This document shows positions 49,812 to 60,879 of a stretch of DNA of 64,000 bases, piece after piece. Under the pieces are notes generated by a model. That model ran no database searches, had not been told where the DNA came from, and worked only from the letters and a program-made list of their open reading frames with translations. Position 1 is the stretch's first letter, and each line of letters starts with the position of its first letter. Position numbers and translations under genes: made by a program. Origin of the DNA: JABDKH01 sp963768565 (GTDB lineage Bacteria > Bacteroidota > Rhodothermia > Rhodothermales > JABDKH01); the NCBI GenBank assembly GCA_963768565.1, contig CAVYIO010000008.1, forward strand, positions 167,334 through 231,333. The letters are read 5' to 3'.

Positions 49812-50348
49812 ATGGCACCACGCATGAACAAGAAGACGAATCGAGGCGGGAAAGCGGGAGACTCTCCTTCGAAGCGGCCCGCGGCAAAGGCACGCGCGAC
49901 GAAAACGAGGCCGTCGAGAACGGCGCCATCGCCCCCGAAGCGCTCAGCGACCAGGCGTCCGATCAGATATCGAGAACTCGGTGACTGGGAGGCGGCCGCA
50001 CGAATAGACGACGGCTTTGAGACCGGGAGACTGGACGACATTCGAAGCTCACTCGACCTGACCGTTCGGGAGTTGTCGGTCGTCTTGCAGATGTCGCCAA
50101 GAACATTGAATCGTCGCAAGTCGCAGGACAGGCTTCCACCGGATGAATCCGAGCGTGTCTATCGGATTCTCAAACTGATCGAACTCGCTACTGATGTTCT
50201 CGGCAGTGAGGACGACGCGCGCGACTGGATGAAGGAAGCCAACTTCGCCCTGGCGGAAAGGGCCCCGCTGGATCTGGCGAAGTCAGAGCCTGGCGCCGCC
50301 ATCGTGGAGCGCTTGCTTGAACAGATTCGTTACGGTGTTGCGGTCTAA
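49812..50348 (+). CDS. Xre/MbcA/ParS-type antitoxin
   Basis: About 178 residues. A basic, Pro/Ala/Lys-rich N-terminal tail is followed by a degenerate HTH region (LTVRELSVVLQMSPRTLNRR) and a C-terminal toxin-binding domain (LELATDVLGSEDDARDWM region; DUF2384). Such proteins neutralise RES-domain toxins and repress their own operon. The start is ATG 49812 or 49824. The toxin gene begins 15 bases later. Confidence 0.8.
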   Translation: MAPRMNKKTNRGGKAGDSPSKRPAAKARATKTRPSRTAPSPPKRSATRRPIRYRELGDWEAAARIDDGFETGRLDDIRSSLDLTVRELSVVLQMSPRTLNRRKSQDRLPPDESERVYRILKLIELATDVLGSEDDARDWMKEANFALAERAPLDLAKSEPGAAIVERLLEQIRYGVAV

Positions 50349-50363
50349 ATCTCGGGTCCAGAT

Positions 50364-50845
50364 TTGTCACGTATTTCCGTCTGGAGACTTGTAGATCGTC
50401 GCTACGCCGCGTCCGCGTTCGACGGTGTGGGGGCCGAGATCACCGGCGGCCGATTCAACAGTCGCGGCACGAAGGTGGTCTACACTGTCCGACTCGCTGT
50501 CGCTCGCGCTGCTCGAGACGCTGGTCCGAGTGAACAACAGGGAGCGTCTCCGGAATCAGGTCTGCATCCGTGCTGAATTTGATTCGAGGCATGTGACAAT
50601 CGTAGATGTAGCTGATTTGCCGTCCGATTGGGATTCGATACCTCCCGTCTCGGCGATCGCGGCACGTCGGCGATGCGTGGATCGAGAGCGGCGTATCCCT
50701 TGTGCTGCGAGTCCCGTCCGTCGTGATCCCGCAGCAATCGAATTACCTGATCAACCCGAGCCATCGGTCGATGTCGAAGCTAAAGATCTCTGATCCGATC
50801 CGCGTCCCGATTGACGAGCGACTGGACGGTCTCCTGGGACCGTGA
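50364..50845 (+). pseudogene. RES-domain toxin, frameshifted
   Basis: Pieces of a RES toxin (NAD+ phosphorylase type) in three frames. VWRLVDRRYAASAFDGVGA and GGRFNSRGTKVVYT come first (Arg, Glu and Tyr residues typical of RES). DSLSLALLETLVRVN follows in a second frame, and HVGDAWIESGVSLVLRVPSV then IPQQSNYLINPSH in a third, ending at the TGA at 50843. Two indels (about 50490 and 50655) break it. TTG 50364 is the likely start. Either a disabled toxin or, as elsewhere in this window, sequence errors. Confidence 0.75.
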
Positions 50846-51017
50846 TCTTGACCAGTCCGGGGATGAGTGCACTCGTCCTACCATAAATAGTGATATATTT
50901 GCGGCTTGTTCGGGGTCTCCCCGGCAGATTTCACCTGGACCGCTGCCGTAGTTATTTTCTGATTGGCTCCTGCAGCCGCCTCACTCCATGACCCATTGCA
51001 CATAGACCTCCACGATC

Positions 51018-51664
51018 ATGCACCGTTCAATCATCTTCGTTGTGATGGCACTGCTCGTATCCGCGGATCCGTCATCTGCGCAGAGTATCTCGGTCGGGCC
51101 GCAGGTGAGCCTGGTTGGAATTGGTGCGAGTGCGTCGGTACGTGTTCATGAGTTGGCAAGCGTCTCCGGCGAGTTCGGGTTCGTGCCCATTGGAGAACAG
51201 AGTTTTGATGCGGACGATATCGAGTACAGCATTGATCCACGCGTGGCGGGCGGCTTGATCGGAGTGAATCTTCATCCGCTGGGAAACAACTTCTCGATTG
51301 GTGCCGGCCTTTTCTTTGGCGGTTACTCGGGTGATGCAAAGTCGGAGTTGCTTGCCGGCGAGACCGTCGAGATTGGGGACGGGGAGTACGACGGCGCGGA
51401 TGTTGGGGCGCTGGTGGGCGAGTTCAAGTGGAACGGGGTATCGCCCGCGATCACGCTTGGATTGCGTGGTAAGGGATTCAACGTGGGGATTGGTATTGCC
51501 TTCTCGGGTCGCCCGATTTCGATATCGAGGCCACGGGCGCGTTGCGGACGGACCCCGGGTTTCAGGCGGATCTGATAGCGAGATCGAGAGCGCGAGAGGA
51601 CATCGACACGGTGTCCTTCATCCCGATATTCCGTATTGGCTATCAGTTCGGAGTGAGTGGGTAG
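51018..51664 (+). CDS. Outer-membrane beta-barrel-like protein (one frameshift)
   Basis: A signal peptide (IIFVVMALLVSADPSSAQS) is followed by alternating hydrophobic strands (VGPQVSLVGIGASASVRV, NFSIGAGLFFGGYSG) like a small outer-membrane barrel. The first frame ends at 51575, but ATGALRTDPGF and FIPIFRIGYQFGVSG continue in another frame to 51664, so there is one indel near 51513. About 215 residues. No named family; it stands alone. Confidence 0.65.
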
Positions 51665-51837
51665 GCGGCCGGAGGCGATGGCGTAGACCGGAGCCGGCCA
51701 TCCCCGGTCGCGGCCGATAGCGGAGTCCGGCGTTGTCGGGCCGTCCGACGCTGGCTGGGGCGGCGGAGATCAACCTGGAAGCAACGGCAAAGTCCTCTAC
51801 TGACGTTGTGCGAACCTCCGAGTGGCCGGACGATTGA

Positions 51838-54681
51838 TCACATGTCAAGTTCACTGTTGACAATGACATCTGCGTAGCGAGGATCTTCTCGCAACTCATC
51901 CAGCCAGATCGACACCTCAATATCCTCGACTGTCGCTCCTCTCTCCAGCGCCAGCTCCACGTAGTCAGCGCCGAGTCCCGGCGGCCCAGTATCTCATGCA
52001 CCTTCGCCGCCACGAGCAGGTCTGACGGCTGAATTCGTTCAAGTGACAATAGGCGCTTCATGAACGATGCGAGCGAGAACATGGTCGCCCGAGTTTCGCA
52101 TACGCCTCCGCGATATAGTTCAGTGCGTTGCGATCATTAGGATTGATCTCGAGGCGCTCCGAAGCCAGTCCTATGACCCGCCACCACGCGTCAAGCGCTT
52201 CCTCCTCGCGGTCGGTCTTCCAGTACGCGTTGCCTAGCTGATCCCAGCTATCGAAGTCGAGTTCCTGGTACGGCGGTCGCCCGCTCGAACCAGTGCGCCG
52301 CCGCCTCAAAGTCGCGACGTGAATAGTATAGGCGTGCGATGTTGTCATTGGCGAACGCCACCGCAGACGTCGTATTTGTATCGACCTCCGTGGCCGTGAC
52401 GAACTCCTCCATGCGCATCCTTCCACCGCCCGAGCTCCCTGTACTGGGCGCCGAGATTGTTGTATCCCCACGGGTTGTCCGGGCGAAGCTCGATCACCTT
52501 GCGGAAACTCGATGCCGCTTCCTCATGCCGGCCTTCATAGTGATAGAAAATCCCCAGACCGTTATGGTACTGCCAGTAGTCCGGCTTCAGCTCAATGGCC
52601 CTCTGATAGTGCTGCTCAGCCTTGACGACCTGATCTCGAAGGCGATAGATCTTGCCAAGATTGTAGTGGACCGCTGCCGAATTGGGCAGTAGCGATTGAG
52701 CCCGAATGAACTCGTTTTCGGCATTGTCGATCTCACCTCGCTCGAGATACGTCAATCCAAGTGCTATTCGGGCGGGAGCCAGATCCTTATTCAGATCACG
52801 AGCACTGGTACCATGCTGCACGGCCAGAAAAATAAACCGGGCGTCCCTCGTGAGTTTGTACTTCTGCAGATAGGCCTCGCCCAGGGCAGCGTGTGCAATC
52901 GCATATGTATCATCCTCGCTCACGGCGGCTTTCAAGAGATCGATGGCCGCATCCACGTTCGCCTCGTCTTCGCTCTCAAACAGGTAGCCTCTTGCACGCG
53001 TGTACTTCAAATAGGCATCCGATACGGCCGTTCTCCCCACACTGAGTTCTTCCAGGACATCGAGATCGACGTACAGACCGAGCAGGCCGGCGAGAGCCAC
53101 AACCACCTCCGCCTGCAGTCTCCCGATGTCGGCGTACGGGATTCGCAGAAGACGACTGTCTGCCACGCGTGCGTCAGGGAATTCAACCAGGTCAAGCTGT
53201 ACGAGTAGCTCGTCGGATGCGTCCTGCGCGCTCGGACGGATCACCAGATCGACACCGAACTTCTCGGCTGCATCTTGCGGACTGCTCACTTCTCGATAGA
53301 GGATGTCATCTGTCGGAACGACGGAGAGCCCGCCCTTGCGCCCCTCCAGCCTCACCAGACTGCTCGTGACGGCCTGATACAATCCGTTCACCAGCATCGA
53401 GTCGGCGCCGACGTTGACGAAGGGCAAGACGACAAGATCAATCGGTTCTGCGGGCGGCGCGCTGCAGTAGCGGGCTATCGGCCAGGCTGCAAGAGACATC
53501 ACGACTACTGCAGCAAGAGTGGTTGCGACCTGTCCCTGCCACCGCAGACGTTCGAGCCATGCCTCAACACGCTGCAGGAAGGAAGGCGGGTCAGGAACTG
53601 GAAGTGGAATCGGCAAAGAGACCGGTTTCAACAGCCTGCGAAGCTCGACTCCCAGTTCCTCAACCGACTGCAACCGCTCGGATCGATCCTTGACCAGACA
53701 CCGGCCGATGACTTCGGCCAATCCGTCCGGCACATCGGGACGATTGAGAGCGATCGCCGGCGGGTCGACATTGAGTATCTGATAAATGGTCGCCTGCTGA
53801 TGCTCCGCCAGAAACGGATGCATACCGGTAAGCATCTCGTACAACAGCAGCCCGGTGGACCAGACATCGGCGCGGGCATCCACCCCTTCATCCCGGATCT
53901 GTTCGGGAGCCATATAGCCAGGGGTACCGACAATAGAGCCCTGCGGAGTCAGCGTACTCTGGCTCGCCACCTTGGCCACACCGAAGTCGAGCAGCCTGAT
54001 GTGGCCACGTCGCGTCACCATCACGTTCGCCGGCTTGACGTCCCGGTGCACGATTCCGTGTTCATGTGCTTCGACTAATCCGGCAGTGATCCCAATCCCG
54101 TACTCGATCACGCTCGCGAGAGGAAGCGGCCCGCGCTCGATCTTTTTCTTGAGGGTCTCACCGTCGTAGAAGGCCATGGCGACGAAGAGTTGACCGTCAT
54201 CCAGTCGTCCGACTTCATGCACCACCGCGATGTTGGGATGATTCAGCGATGAGGCTGCGTTCACCTCGTGCTTGAACCGCGATACTGCCGACTCGTCGCG
54301 GCTCATTTCTGGCGGCAGGAACTTGAGCGCCACGTCGCGGGGCAAATTCGCGTCATGGGCCCGATAGACTACGCCCATGCCCCCGCCGCCGAGATGCTCT
54401 TCCACTCGAAAATGCGACACCATCTTTCCGAGCAGTCCGTACGGATCGACTCGCTGGTCGTCATCGAGGACGTCAGACAGCGACTCGGACGGGAAAATTG
54501 GTCCGAGGTCATCGAAGAAACGACTGGCTTCCTCGTGCGCCTTTATCAGGTCCAGAATCTCTGCCCTGAGATCCTGATCCTCGCGACAGGCTTTGTCGAG
54601 CGCACGAAGCCTCTCTTCGCCCGGCAGATCTACCACATCGGCGAAGATGGATTCGATTCGCTCCGGATCCAGGACTTTCAT
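51838..54681 (-). CDS. Ser/Thr protein kinase with TPR repeats (frameshifts near the 3' end)
   Basis: About 945 residues. The kinase domain has the glycine loop LGGGGMGVVYRAHD, the Lys in VALKFLPPE, catalytic HRDVKPANVMV and DFGVAK, and GYMAPEQ. A transmembrane helix (TTLAAVVVMSLAAWPIA) separates it from a periplasmic part with repeated TPR units (ALGEAYLQKYKL, HYNLGKIYRL, YHNGLGIFYHY). Between about 52480 and 51950 the TPR region changes frame at least three times (ELDFDSWDQLGNAYWK, NALNYIAEAYAKLG), and the C-terminus RYADVIVNSELDM is read in yet another, ending at 51838. The start overlaps the sigma factor stop (ATGA). Confidence 0.85.
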
Positions 54682-55334
54682 GGCCGTCGACCGTCTTGCA
54701 CCGAGGGACGTTTCGGATCCTTGATGCATCGGTGCAACCATATGTGTCCCAACGCCCAGTGCTTTTTGATAGTCGCCAGTGGACAGCCGAGGGCTGCAGC
54801 GATTTCCGAGGGGTTCAAGCGGCCGAAGAGGACACATGTCGCCACGTCCGCCCTGACCGGGTCGATGGCATCGAGCGATGTCAGGGCGCCATCGATTTTG
54901 AGCAGTGCGCTTATCGTCCGCTCGTCGAAGACTACACGACCCACTCTCGGGTCAGCGGCTATGGCATCGTTGCCACCAGTGTGGACACCTTCGTGATCAT
55001 TGTCGCCTCCCGATCGACCGGCTGCGGCCCCTCCCTCTTGACAGCGCTCGGCGCACTCGACAAGTAGCCGACGCAGCGCACACGACGTGGCCCGAAGAAG
55101 CCGGGCACGGGTGCCGTAGTCGGCCAGGGTCGGACTTCGGGTCAGTCTCAGAACCTCTCGAATCGCCGACCCGATGTCAATCGCGAACGTGCCGTTGAGC
55201 GGCAAGGTAAATCGAGTCGCTTCGGTGGCCAATTGGCGATGCAGGCCGGCTACGAGATCCTCGCGGCCGTCGGCGGCCGGTCCACTGCTGCTCCGTGGCA
55301 GCGCCGTGAGATCTCCGTCATTTGCGAACTGCAT
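54678..55334 (-). CDS. ECF-like sigma factor
   Basis: About 218 residues. The C-terminal part (LNPSEIAAALGCPLATIKKHW) is the sigma region 4 helix-turn-helix, and the middle resembles the ECF-like subfamily often found beside Ser/Thr kinases in Planctomycetota and Rhodothermota. The N-terminal half is divergent. It overlaps the kinase by four bases, a sign of coupled translation, so kinase signalling may set the activity of this sigma factor. The start is ATG 55334 or 55433. Confidence 0.75.
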   Translation of the reverse strand: MQFANDGDLTALPRSSSGPAADGREDLVAGLHRQLATEATRFTLPLNGTFAIDIGSAIREVLRLTRSPTLADYGTRARLLRATSCALRRLLVECAERCQEGGAAAGRSGGDNDHEGVHTGGNDAIAADPRVGRVVFDERTISALLKIDGALTSLDAIDPVRADVATCVLFGRLNPSEIAAALGCPLATIKKHWALGHIWLHRCIKDPKRPSVQDGRRP

Positions 55335-55838
55335 GGCTGCGCCAGCATGCGCCCGGGTCGTAATACCCGCAAGGTTCCGCGTCCCCACCGTAGGATTGAC
55401 ATGGATATTGTGATCGACGCCGGGTCTCCTCATTTGACAACAGACCCGTCCGTTCGTCGGAACCTTTTCGCCGAATCCTTACGTGAGTGCATACGCAACA
55501 ATCACACAAAGATACAAGGGGGGAATCCCTGATGATGGAACATGGCGCCTTTTTCTGGTCGATTGGGAAGCAAAGCGCCGAAGAATCCACGACCTGTGAG
55601 AGTCCCCGTATCAGTTACCCCGATCGGGCGCCATAACCCGTCACGCCGTCCCGATCACACCCGCTCTATGCGCACCGCACGTCACGTGAGACCAATTGGA
55701 TTCCTGGACGAACACGATTCAGGTGCCGCCACTCGCCAGAAATCGTCCAGATCGAGTACCTTATCCGTGCATACTCGCCGCCTCCCGCTCGCCCGGGAGC
55801 AATAGCGCCCGACTCGAATCCTCACTCCATCCGGCCCC
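55335..55838. promoter_or_regulatory. Divergent promoter region, sigma factor and CFA synthase
   Basis: About 500 bases. On the minus strand, TATCTTTG at 55514-55507 fits the Bacteroidota -7 box TAnnTTTG and would start a transcript ahead of the sigma factor; no matching -33 TTTG is seen, so the call is weak. No gene is supported. The plus-strand gene starts at 55839. Confidence 0.3.
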
Positions 55839-57120
55839 ATGAAAGATCTATTTGACCGTCTTTTTTCGCAGGCAAGCGGAATGCCGTTCCGCATCACATA
55901 CCCCGATGGGTCCGATCGTCAAGTATGGCGGCGATGGTGAACCAAGGTTCAATCTGATCTTCCGGACGGAGAAAGCGATGCGCGCCATTCTCGTCAACGT
56001 CGACCTCGGGTTCGGCGAGGCCTACATGGTCGGCGACATCGACATCGAGGGGAGCATGGTCGACCTGATGACGATGGTCATGACGACCGACCTGGTAAGC
56101 GCATTCCGCAAAGTCGTTTATAGTCCGACCAACATTCTCAGACATCTTCCGGACCAGGCGCGCGTGTTCTGGCAGTACCTGTATCAGCGGCACACGTACG
56201 AGAACGACAAGCGATATATCTCCGAGCCGTACGACCTCGGGAACGACTTCTATGCGTTGTGGCTGGACAAGGACATGCAGTATACCTGCGGTTACTTCAA
56301 GACGCCCGACGATTCCATCGATCTCGCACAGGATCAGAAACGCGAACACCTCTGCCGCAAACTCCTCCTTAAGCCTGGAGAGACGCTTCTCGACATCGGC
56401 TGCGGATGGGGAGGCATGATGATTTATGCTGCTCAGCATTACGGGATCACGGGCGTGGGCGTGACCCTGTCGAAAGAGCAGGCAGAGGAATCGAATCGAC
56501 GCATCCAGAAAGCGGGTCTACAGGATCGAATCCACGTGGAGCATGCCGACTATCGGGATTTGCCGAAGCAGGGCCGCGTGTTCGACAAGGTCGTTTCGGT
56601 GGGCTGCCTGGAACACATCGGAGAGCGAAACCACGACCTCTTCTTTTCCATCGCCAAGCAGTCACTCAAGCCGAACGGCACACTCGTTATCCACACGATC
56701 GGAAAGATGAAACCGGGACAGAGCCTTGCGTTCGGCAACAAGCACGTGTTTCCCGGTGTGTACACTGCGACGCTTTCGGAGATTTCTCTGTGCGCGCAAA
56801 AACTCGGCATGCGGATTATGGACGTCGAGAACCTGCGACTGCATTACTCCTACACGACCCAGCGGTGGCTTGATGCGTTTGAGGCGCACGTGGATGAGAT
56901 CCGCGAGATGTATGATGAGCAGCTCGTTCGGCTGTTTCGCATCTACCTCGGCCATGGTGTTGCGCTGATGCGATACGGGACCAACGAGCTGTATCAGATC
57001 ATCATGACGCCGGGCGTCGACAACGAACGACCGCTGACGCGCGATTGGATGTACGCGGAGAAGTCGCATAACGGCCGCGAGACCGTTCGAGATAAAGTGG
57101 TCGCCGAACACGCGGGTTGA
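55839..57120 (+). CDS. cfa: Cyclopropane-fatty-acid-synthase-type methyltransferase (one frameshift)
   Basis: The true N-terminus, MKDLFDRLFSQASGMPFRIT at ATG 55839, is in one frame; the rest is in another from about 55915 (VKYGGDGEPRFNLIF), so one indel splits the gene. The SAM-binding motif is LLDIGCGWGGMMIYAA, followed by GVGVTLSKEQ and VSVGCLEHIGERN, diagnostic of the CFA synthase family. About 427 residues. It would add a methylene or methyl group to unsaturated phospholipid acyl chains. Confidence 0.88.
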
Positions 57121-57171
57121 ACCGCCGACCAGGACCAGAGTGCAGGATGGCTTCGCCAGGCGTACTGCCGG

Positions 57172-57240
57172 CCGCCAGGCCGTTCGTCTACCTCGCGACC
57201 ACCATCCGCCGCGTCTCGATGTAGACGAACGGCCTCGCGG
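57172..57240. repeat. Long inverted repeat (stem-loop)
   Basis: Bases 57172-57191 pair with 57221-57240: 20 positions with one mismatch, including 15 perfect (57177-57191 with 57221-57235, AGGCCGTTCGTCTAC), around a 29-base loop. It sits 50 bases after the CFA synthase stop. No T-run follows, so it may be an mRNA-end stabiliser, a non-canonical terminator or a small repeat element. Confidence 0.7.
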
Positions 57241-57445
57241 TCTGCCGGGAAAACCCTGAAATCGACGGTTGGATAACCTCCGCCCTCCGACGACCTCGTC
57301 ACGTACGTTGTGTAACTACGGGCCTACGTCATCGTACGGAGTGTGAGAGAGGCGCGCGAGGATCCGCGCAATATCTGAGCTTTTCCCATGCTCGGTCTGT
57401 CTGGATCCAGAGATCGACGCGCTATCTCAGACAAAAGGGTGCCCG

Positions 57446-57637
57446 ATGATGGATCCAGACTTGGATGAAACAGGGGGGCTCGACGACGAGTGGCAGCCGT
57501 TCTGGCAGGCGATGCATGAGATGGAGATCGACGAAGAGATCCGCCCCAGACTCATGGATGCGGTGGAGGGGCGGATTAGCTGGGAAGAGTTCCGAGCTGA
57601 ACTGGAGGCGCTGGAGGAGAAACGGCAGGCTGGATGA
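57446..57637 (+). CDS. Small acidic protein, hypothetical
   Basis: A 63-residue frame, very acidic, with helix-prone sequence (RPRLMDAVEGRISWEEFRAE) and no membrane segment. A family is not recognised. The start at 57446 or 57449 has only a weak ribosome site, so it could be spurious, but its codon use looks coding and it overlaps no real gene. The 200 bases after it, up to 57841, hold nothing I recognise. Confidence 0.4.
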   Translation: MMDPDLDETGGLDDEWQPFWQAMHEMEIDEEIRPRLMDAVEGRISWEEFRAELEALEEKRQAG

Positions 57638-57841
57638 GGCACGGCGCATCGCTTGGCGTCAGACTGCCACTTCGGGAAACGTCTATCTTCCCGGAAAAGA
57701 CGTGAATGGTACGCCTCGGGTAGCGGCTCGCTTGCATACGGCCGCCAGCTGCGATGGAACATTCTCCTCATCTTTTGATAGGGCGTTCACGTCACTCCGG
57801 CGTTATCGACCATTCCACCGACACCCAACTGAGACTCTTTC

Positions 57842-59518
57842 GTGCGCTTCTATACCCCTTCTACCTTCGGTGTCCGGTTTCAGATCGTTGTGCTGATTCT
57901 CGGTCTGGCAATCGCGGCACCGTCTCGCGCACAGTCCACTCCCGAGGCACTTCGTCCCGGCATCGCCATCCGATCGTTGATGACGGCGAACGGGACGCCG
58001 ATTCGGATCGATTATGATCAGACAACGGGCTCCCTGTTCTACACGACCATCCAGGGCGACATCTATCGTATCGATCCACCGCTCGGAAATCAATCGGCCC
58101 GCCGCGTGTACACCTCGAATGATCACGGCATTTCCAGCAACGTGCTGGGTTTCGCGATCGCAGCGGACGGCAGAATGTTCGTGGTCGGTAGTCAGCCTCA
58201 GGGTTCGATGAATCGGGGCGTGATTGCTCGCGGAATGCCGGCCGGCAACGGCACACACACGTGGTCGACGGTGGCTCGCACGGAGGCCTTTGCGACGAGC
58301 GCGACACGCGTTCGATCACAATTTCAACGGAATCGCCGTGAGCCCGGACGGAACGCATCTCTTCGTGAACTCCGGATCGAGAACGGATCACGGCGAGGTG
58401 CAGGATAACGGCGGACAGTTCCCGGGAGTCCGCGAGATACCCGTTGACGTCAGCCATCTTCCGGATTCCGGCGGAAGCAACAGATCTCGAACTTCCCTCG
58501 AACGAAGAAGCACTGCGCGATCAGGGCTATCTGTTCGCCGACGGTGTGCGAAACAGTTTTGACCTCGCTTTCGATGCGGGCGGCAATCTGTTTGCGACCG
58601 AAAACGCCGCAGATCGCAACGACACCGAAGAGTTGAACTGGGTAAGAGAGGGACATCACTACGGCTTCCCGTGGCGCATCGGGACCAACGACATGCCGCA
58701 GCAATTCCCGGACTATGATCCCGACCAGGATCTTCTACTTCCCGATGCTTCACTGGCTGTATCCGGCGGGTTCTATCACAACGATCCCACGTATCCGGCA
58801 CCGCCCGACGGCGTTGTGTTCACAGATCCCGTGCGTAACCTCGGTCCGGATGCCGACAGGTACATGGACGAGTCGGATGGATCGATACGAGATCGGGGCG
58901 TCGTGGGTACGTTCACGCCACATCGTTCGCCGCTTGGACTCGTGTTTGACACAACAGGTACTTTACCCGATGACTTTGTCGGCAAGGGGTTTGTCCTGAG
59001 CTGGACGTCACCTTCCGACCAATTACTCAGTCCGTTTGGTGATGAAGGAGGGGATCTGTTGATGCTTGATCTCCAGAGGAATGGAGAGAATTATGATGCC
59101 TCTGTGCAGCGAATCGCCAGGGGGTTCAGCAATCCGATTGATGCCGTCACTCGTCGGTCAGAAGATGTACGTACTCGAATTTGGAGGGAGCCGGCGGATT
59201 TTGGAAATCTCGTTCATCCAGTCGACCTACGTCGAGGATGGCGAAAACCCCCGCGAGGGACTCGGGCTTCACCTGTATCCCAACCCGTCGACCGGACGAG
59301 TAACCATGTCGCTCGGGAGCAAGACTCCCGGGCCGCTTCGAATCGAGGTCTACGATCTGCTCGGCCACCGAATCGCCGTGCCATTTTCAGGCGTGACGGG
59401 CGGAGGAGACCCCATTCAATTCCAATGGGATGTCTCGCCATTCGCAGCCGGCGTGTACATCGTCCGAGCGACAGGCGACAACGTCAGTGTCACGAGGCGG
59501 ATAGTGCTGGTGCAATGA
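57842..59518 (+). CDS. PQQ-type sugar dehydrogenase with T9SS sorting domain (three frameshifts)
   Basis: Secreted protein of about 558 residues. The signal peptide is IVVLILGLAIAAPSRAQS. The six-bladed propeller continues over three frames: FAIAADGRMFVVGSQP, then FNGIAVSPDGTHLFVNSGSR from about 58310, then LFADGVRNSFDLAFDAGGNL from about 58450. The C-terminal part after about 59165 (LYPNPSTGRVTM to the end FAAGVYIVRATGD) is a type IX secretion sorting domain. It belongs to the glucose/sorbosone dehydrogenase group. Three indels need correcting. Confidence 0.82.
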
Positions 59519-59604
59519 CCGGCCACTACGCCGAACGTTCGGAACCGCTTGCCGACACGGGCAGGTAGCCGGGCAGCACTCGCCTGAACGTCTGCGCGAT
59601 GCCC

Positions 59605-59961
59605 CTATTTGATGCCGACCAGTTCGACGTCGAAAACGAGTGTGGCATGTGGTGGTATTGCGCCGCCGGCACCGCGCGCACCATAGCCGAGGTCAGGCGG
59701 GATGACAAGAATACGTCTCTCCCCTACTGCCATACCCTCGACGCCTTGATCCCACCCTGTTATCACACGGCCAGCGCCGAGCGGAAACGAGAACGTGTCT
59801 CCACGATCGCGGGAACTGTCGAATTTCTTGCCGCGATTGTCTGCGGCGGACTCATCGAACAGCCACCCGGTGTAATGGACGACCGCCGTGCTGCCGGCCG
59901 CAATAGGATCTCCGTCGCCCTGTTCGATTACCTCTATTTTCAATCCGCTTTCGGTAGTCAT
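59605..59961 (-). CDS. FKBP-type peptidyl-prolyl isomerase
   Basis: About 118 residues: HYTGWLFDES, FDSSRDRGDTFSFPLG, VITGWDQGVEGMAVGERR and YGARGAGGAIPPHATLVFDV are the FKBP core, with the aromatic pocket intact. No signal peptide in this start, so it is cytoplasmic. ATG 59961 starts at MTTESGLKIEV; the longer frame to 60000 adds only low-complexity residues. Confidence 0.92.
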   Translation of the reverse strand: MTTESGLKIEVIEQGDGDPIAAGSTAVVHYTGWLFDESAADNRGKKFDSSRDRGDTFSFPLGAGRVITGWDQGVEGMAVGERRILVIPPDLGYGARGAGGAIPPHATLVFDVELVGIK

Positions 59962-60468
59962 GATTTCGCTGTTGGTTGGTAGAGGAAGAAACTCGCACAT
60001 CCGGCGACCGCGTTCGTCATCGACTCGGGCGAACGATCCAGAACATTGACAGATCGTTTGATGAGCGTTGCGCCCCGATGTAAATGTGACATCTCCGCGT
60101 CGCCGATGTCCTTCAATGGGTCAGCGACCCGTTAGTTCTGTGCAGGGCTGCGGCCCGCGGTAACCGGGCCGACAGACGCGGCGACCGCAAAGACGTAACG
60201 TACGCAGGGGTCGATCGCGTCCGCACTCCGAGAAGCCGAGTCACCGGATGTGTGATCACTTGACGGAGACCGCTTCTGATATGCCAGTAGAACACGAAAT
60301 GAGAGCGGTATCACTCGCGGGACAGAGGTTGCCACCGTGGGAATCCAATTTGCCGCCAGACGAGGTTGAGATGGGGACGTCTGCGGGTGGCTCGAACGAG
60401 CACCGGGGAGGGAGCTTGCGGCGACACGAATCCGGCTGCACGAGGCGCCGAGCGCAGCGCATTGACGG
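59962..60468. other. Intergenic stretch with no supported gene
   Basis: About 500 bases. A small hairpin, GGGTC-AGC-GACCC, lies at 60118-60130. Otherwise I see no RNA gene or coding signal. Confidence 0.35.
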
Positions 60469-60643
60469 TCACATCAAGTACAGCGCAAAGAAAACCATCA
60501 GCAGCAGAAGCAGAACGGCGACCGCGGTGAAAGCTCGTCTTCTGGCGGGGAAATTCGTAGCCGCAATAGGGGCACGTCTCGTAGTCGGCGCGACGTCCGT
60601 GCACATCCATGGCGCATGACGGGCATTCAAACGAATCAGCCAT
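60469..60643 (-). CDS. Small zinc-ribbon membrane protein (one frameshift)
   Basis: Starts MADSFECPSCAMDVHGRRAD, with a second Cys pair in TCPYCGYEF: a four-cysteine zinc ribbon. One extra C after YEFP shifts the frame; corrected, the protein ends RRRAFTAVAVLLLLLMVFFA and LYLM, a single C-terminal helix, stopping at 60469. About 57 residues. AGAGAGA precedes the ATG. No function known. Confidence 0.65.
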
Positions 60644-60879
60644 TCTCTCTCTTCTTTTCAGATTCATCTGCGTGGCAACGTCGCGGTCCGTGCTCACAAC
60701 CACTATGTAGAGAGCCCGGCTCACAGGCGCAAGCCGGGCTTCTTGTAGATCCCGGATACCATCCAGGTGGTGACGAGTAACCGCTGCTCGCGATGTACTC
60801 AGCGGTCCGGAGTCGAGGCACAGGGCGCCGTATGAGGAGCCGCTCGCAAGCTCGATCGACACCGGATCAACGGCTCACG

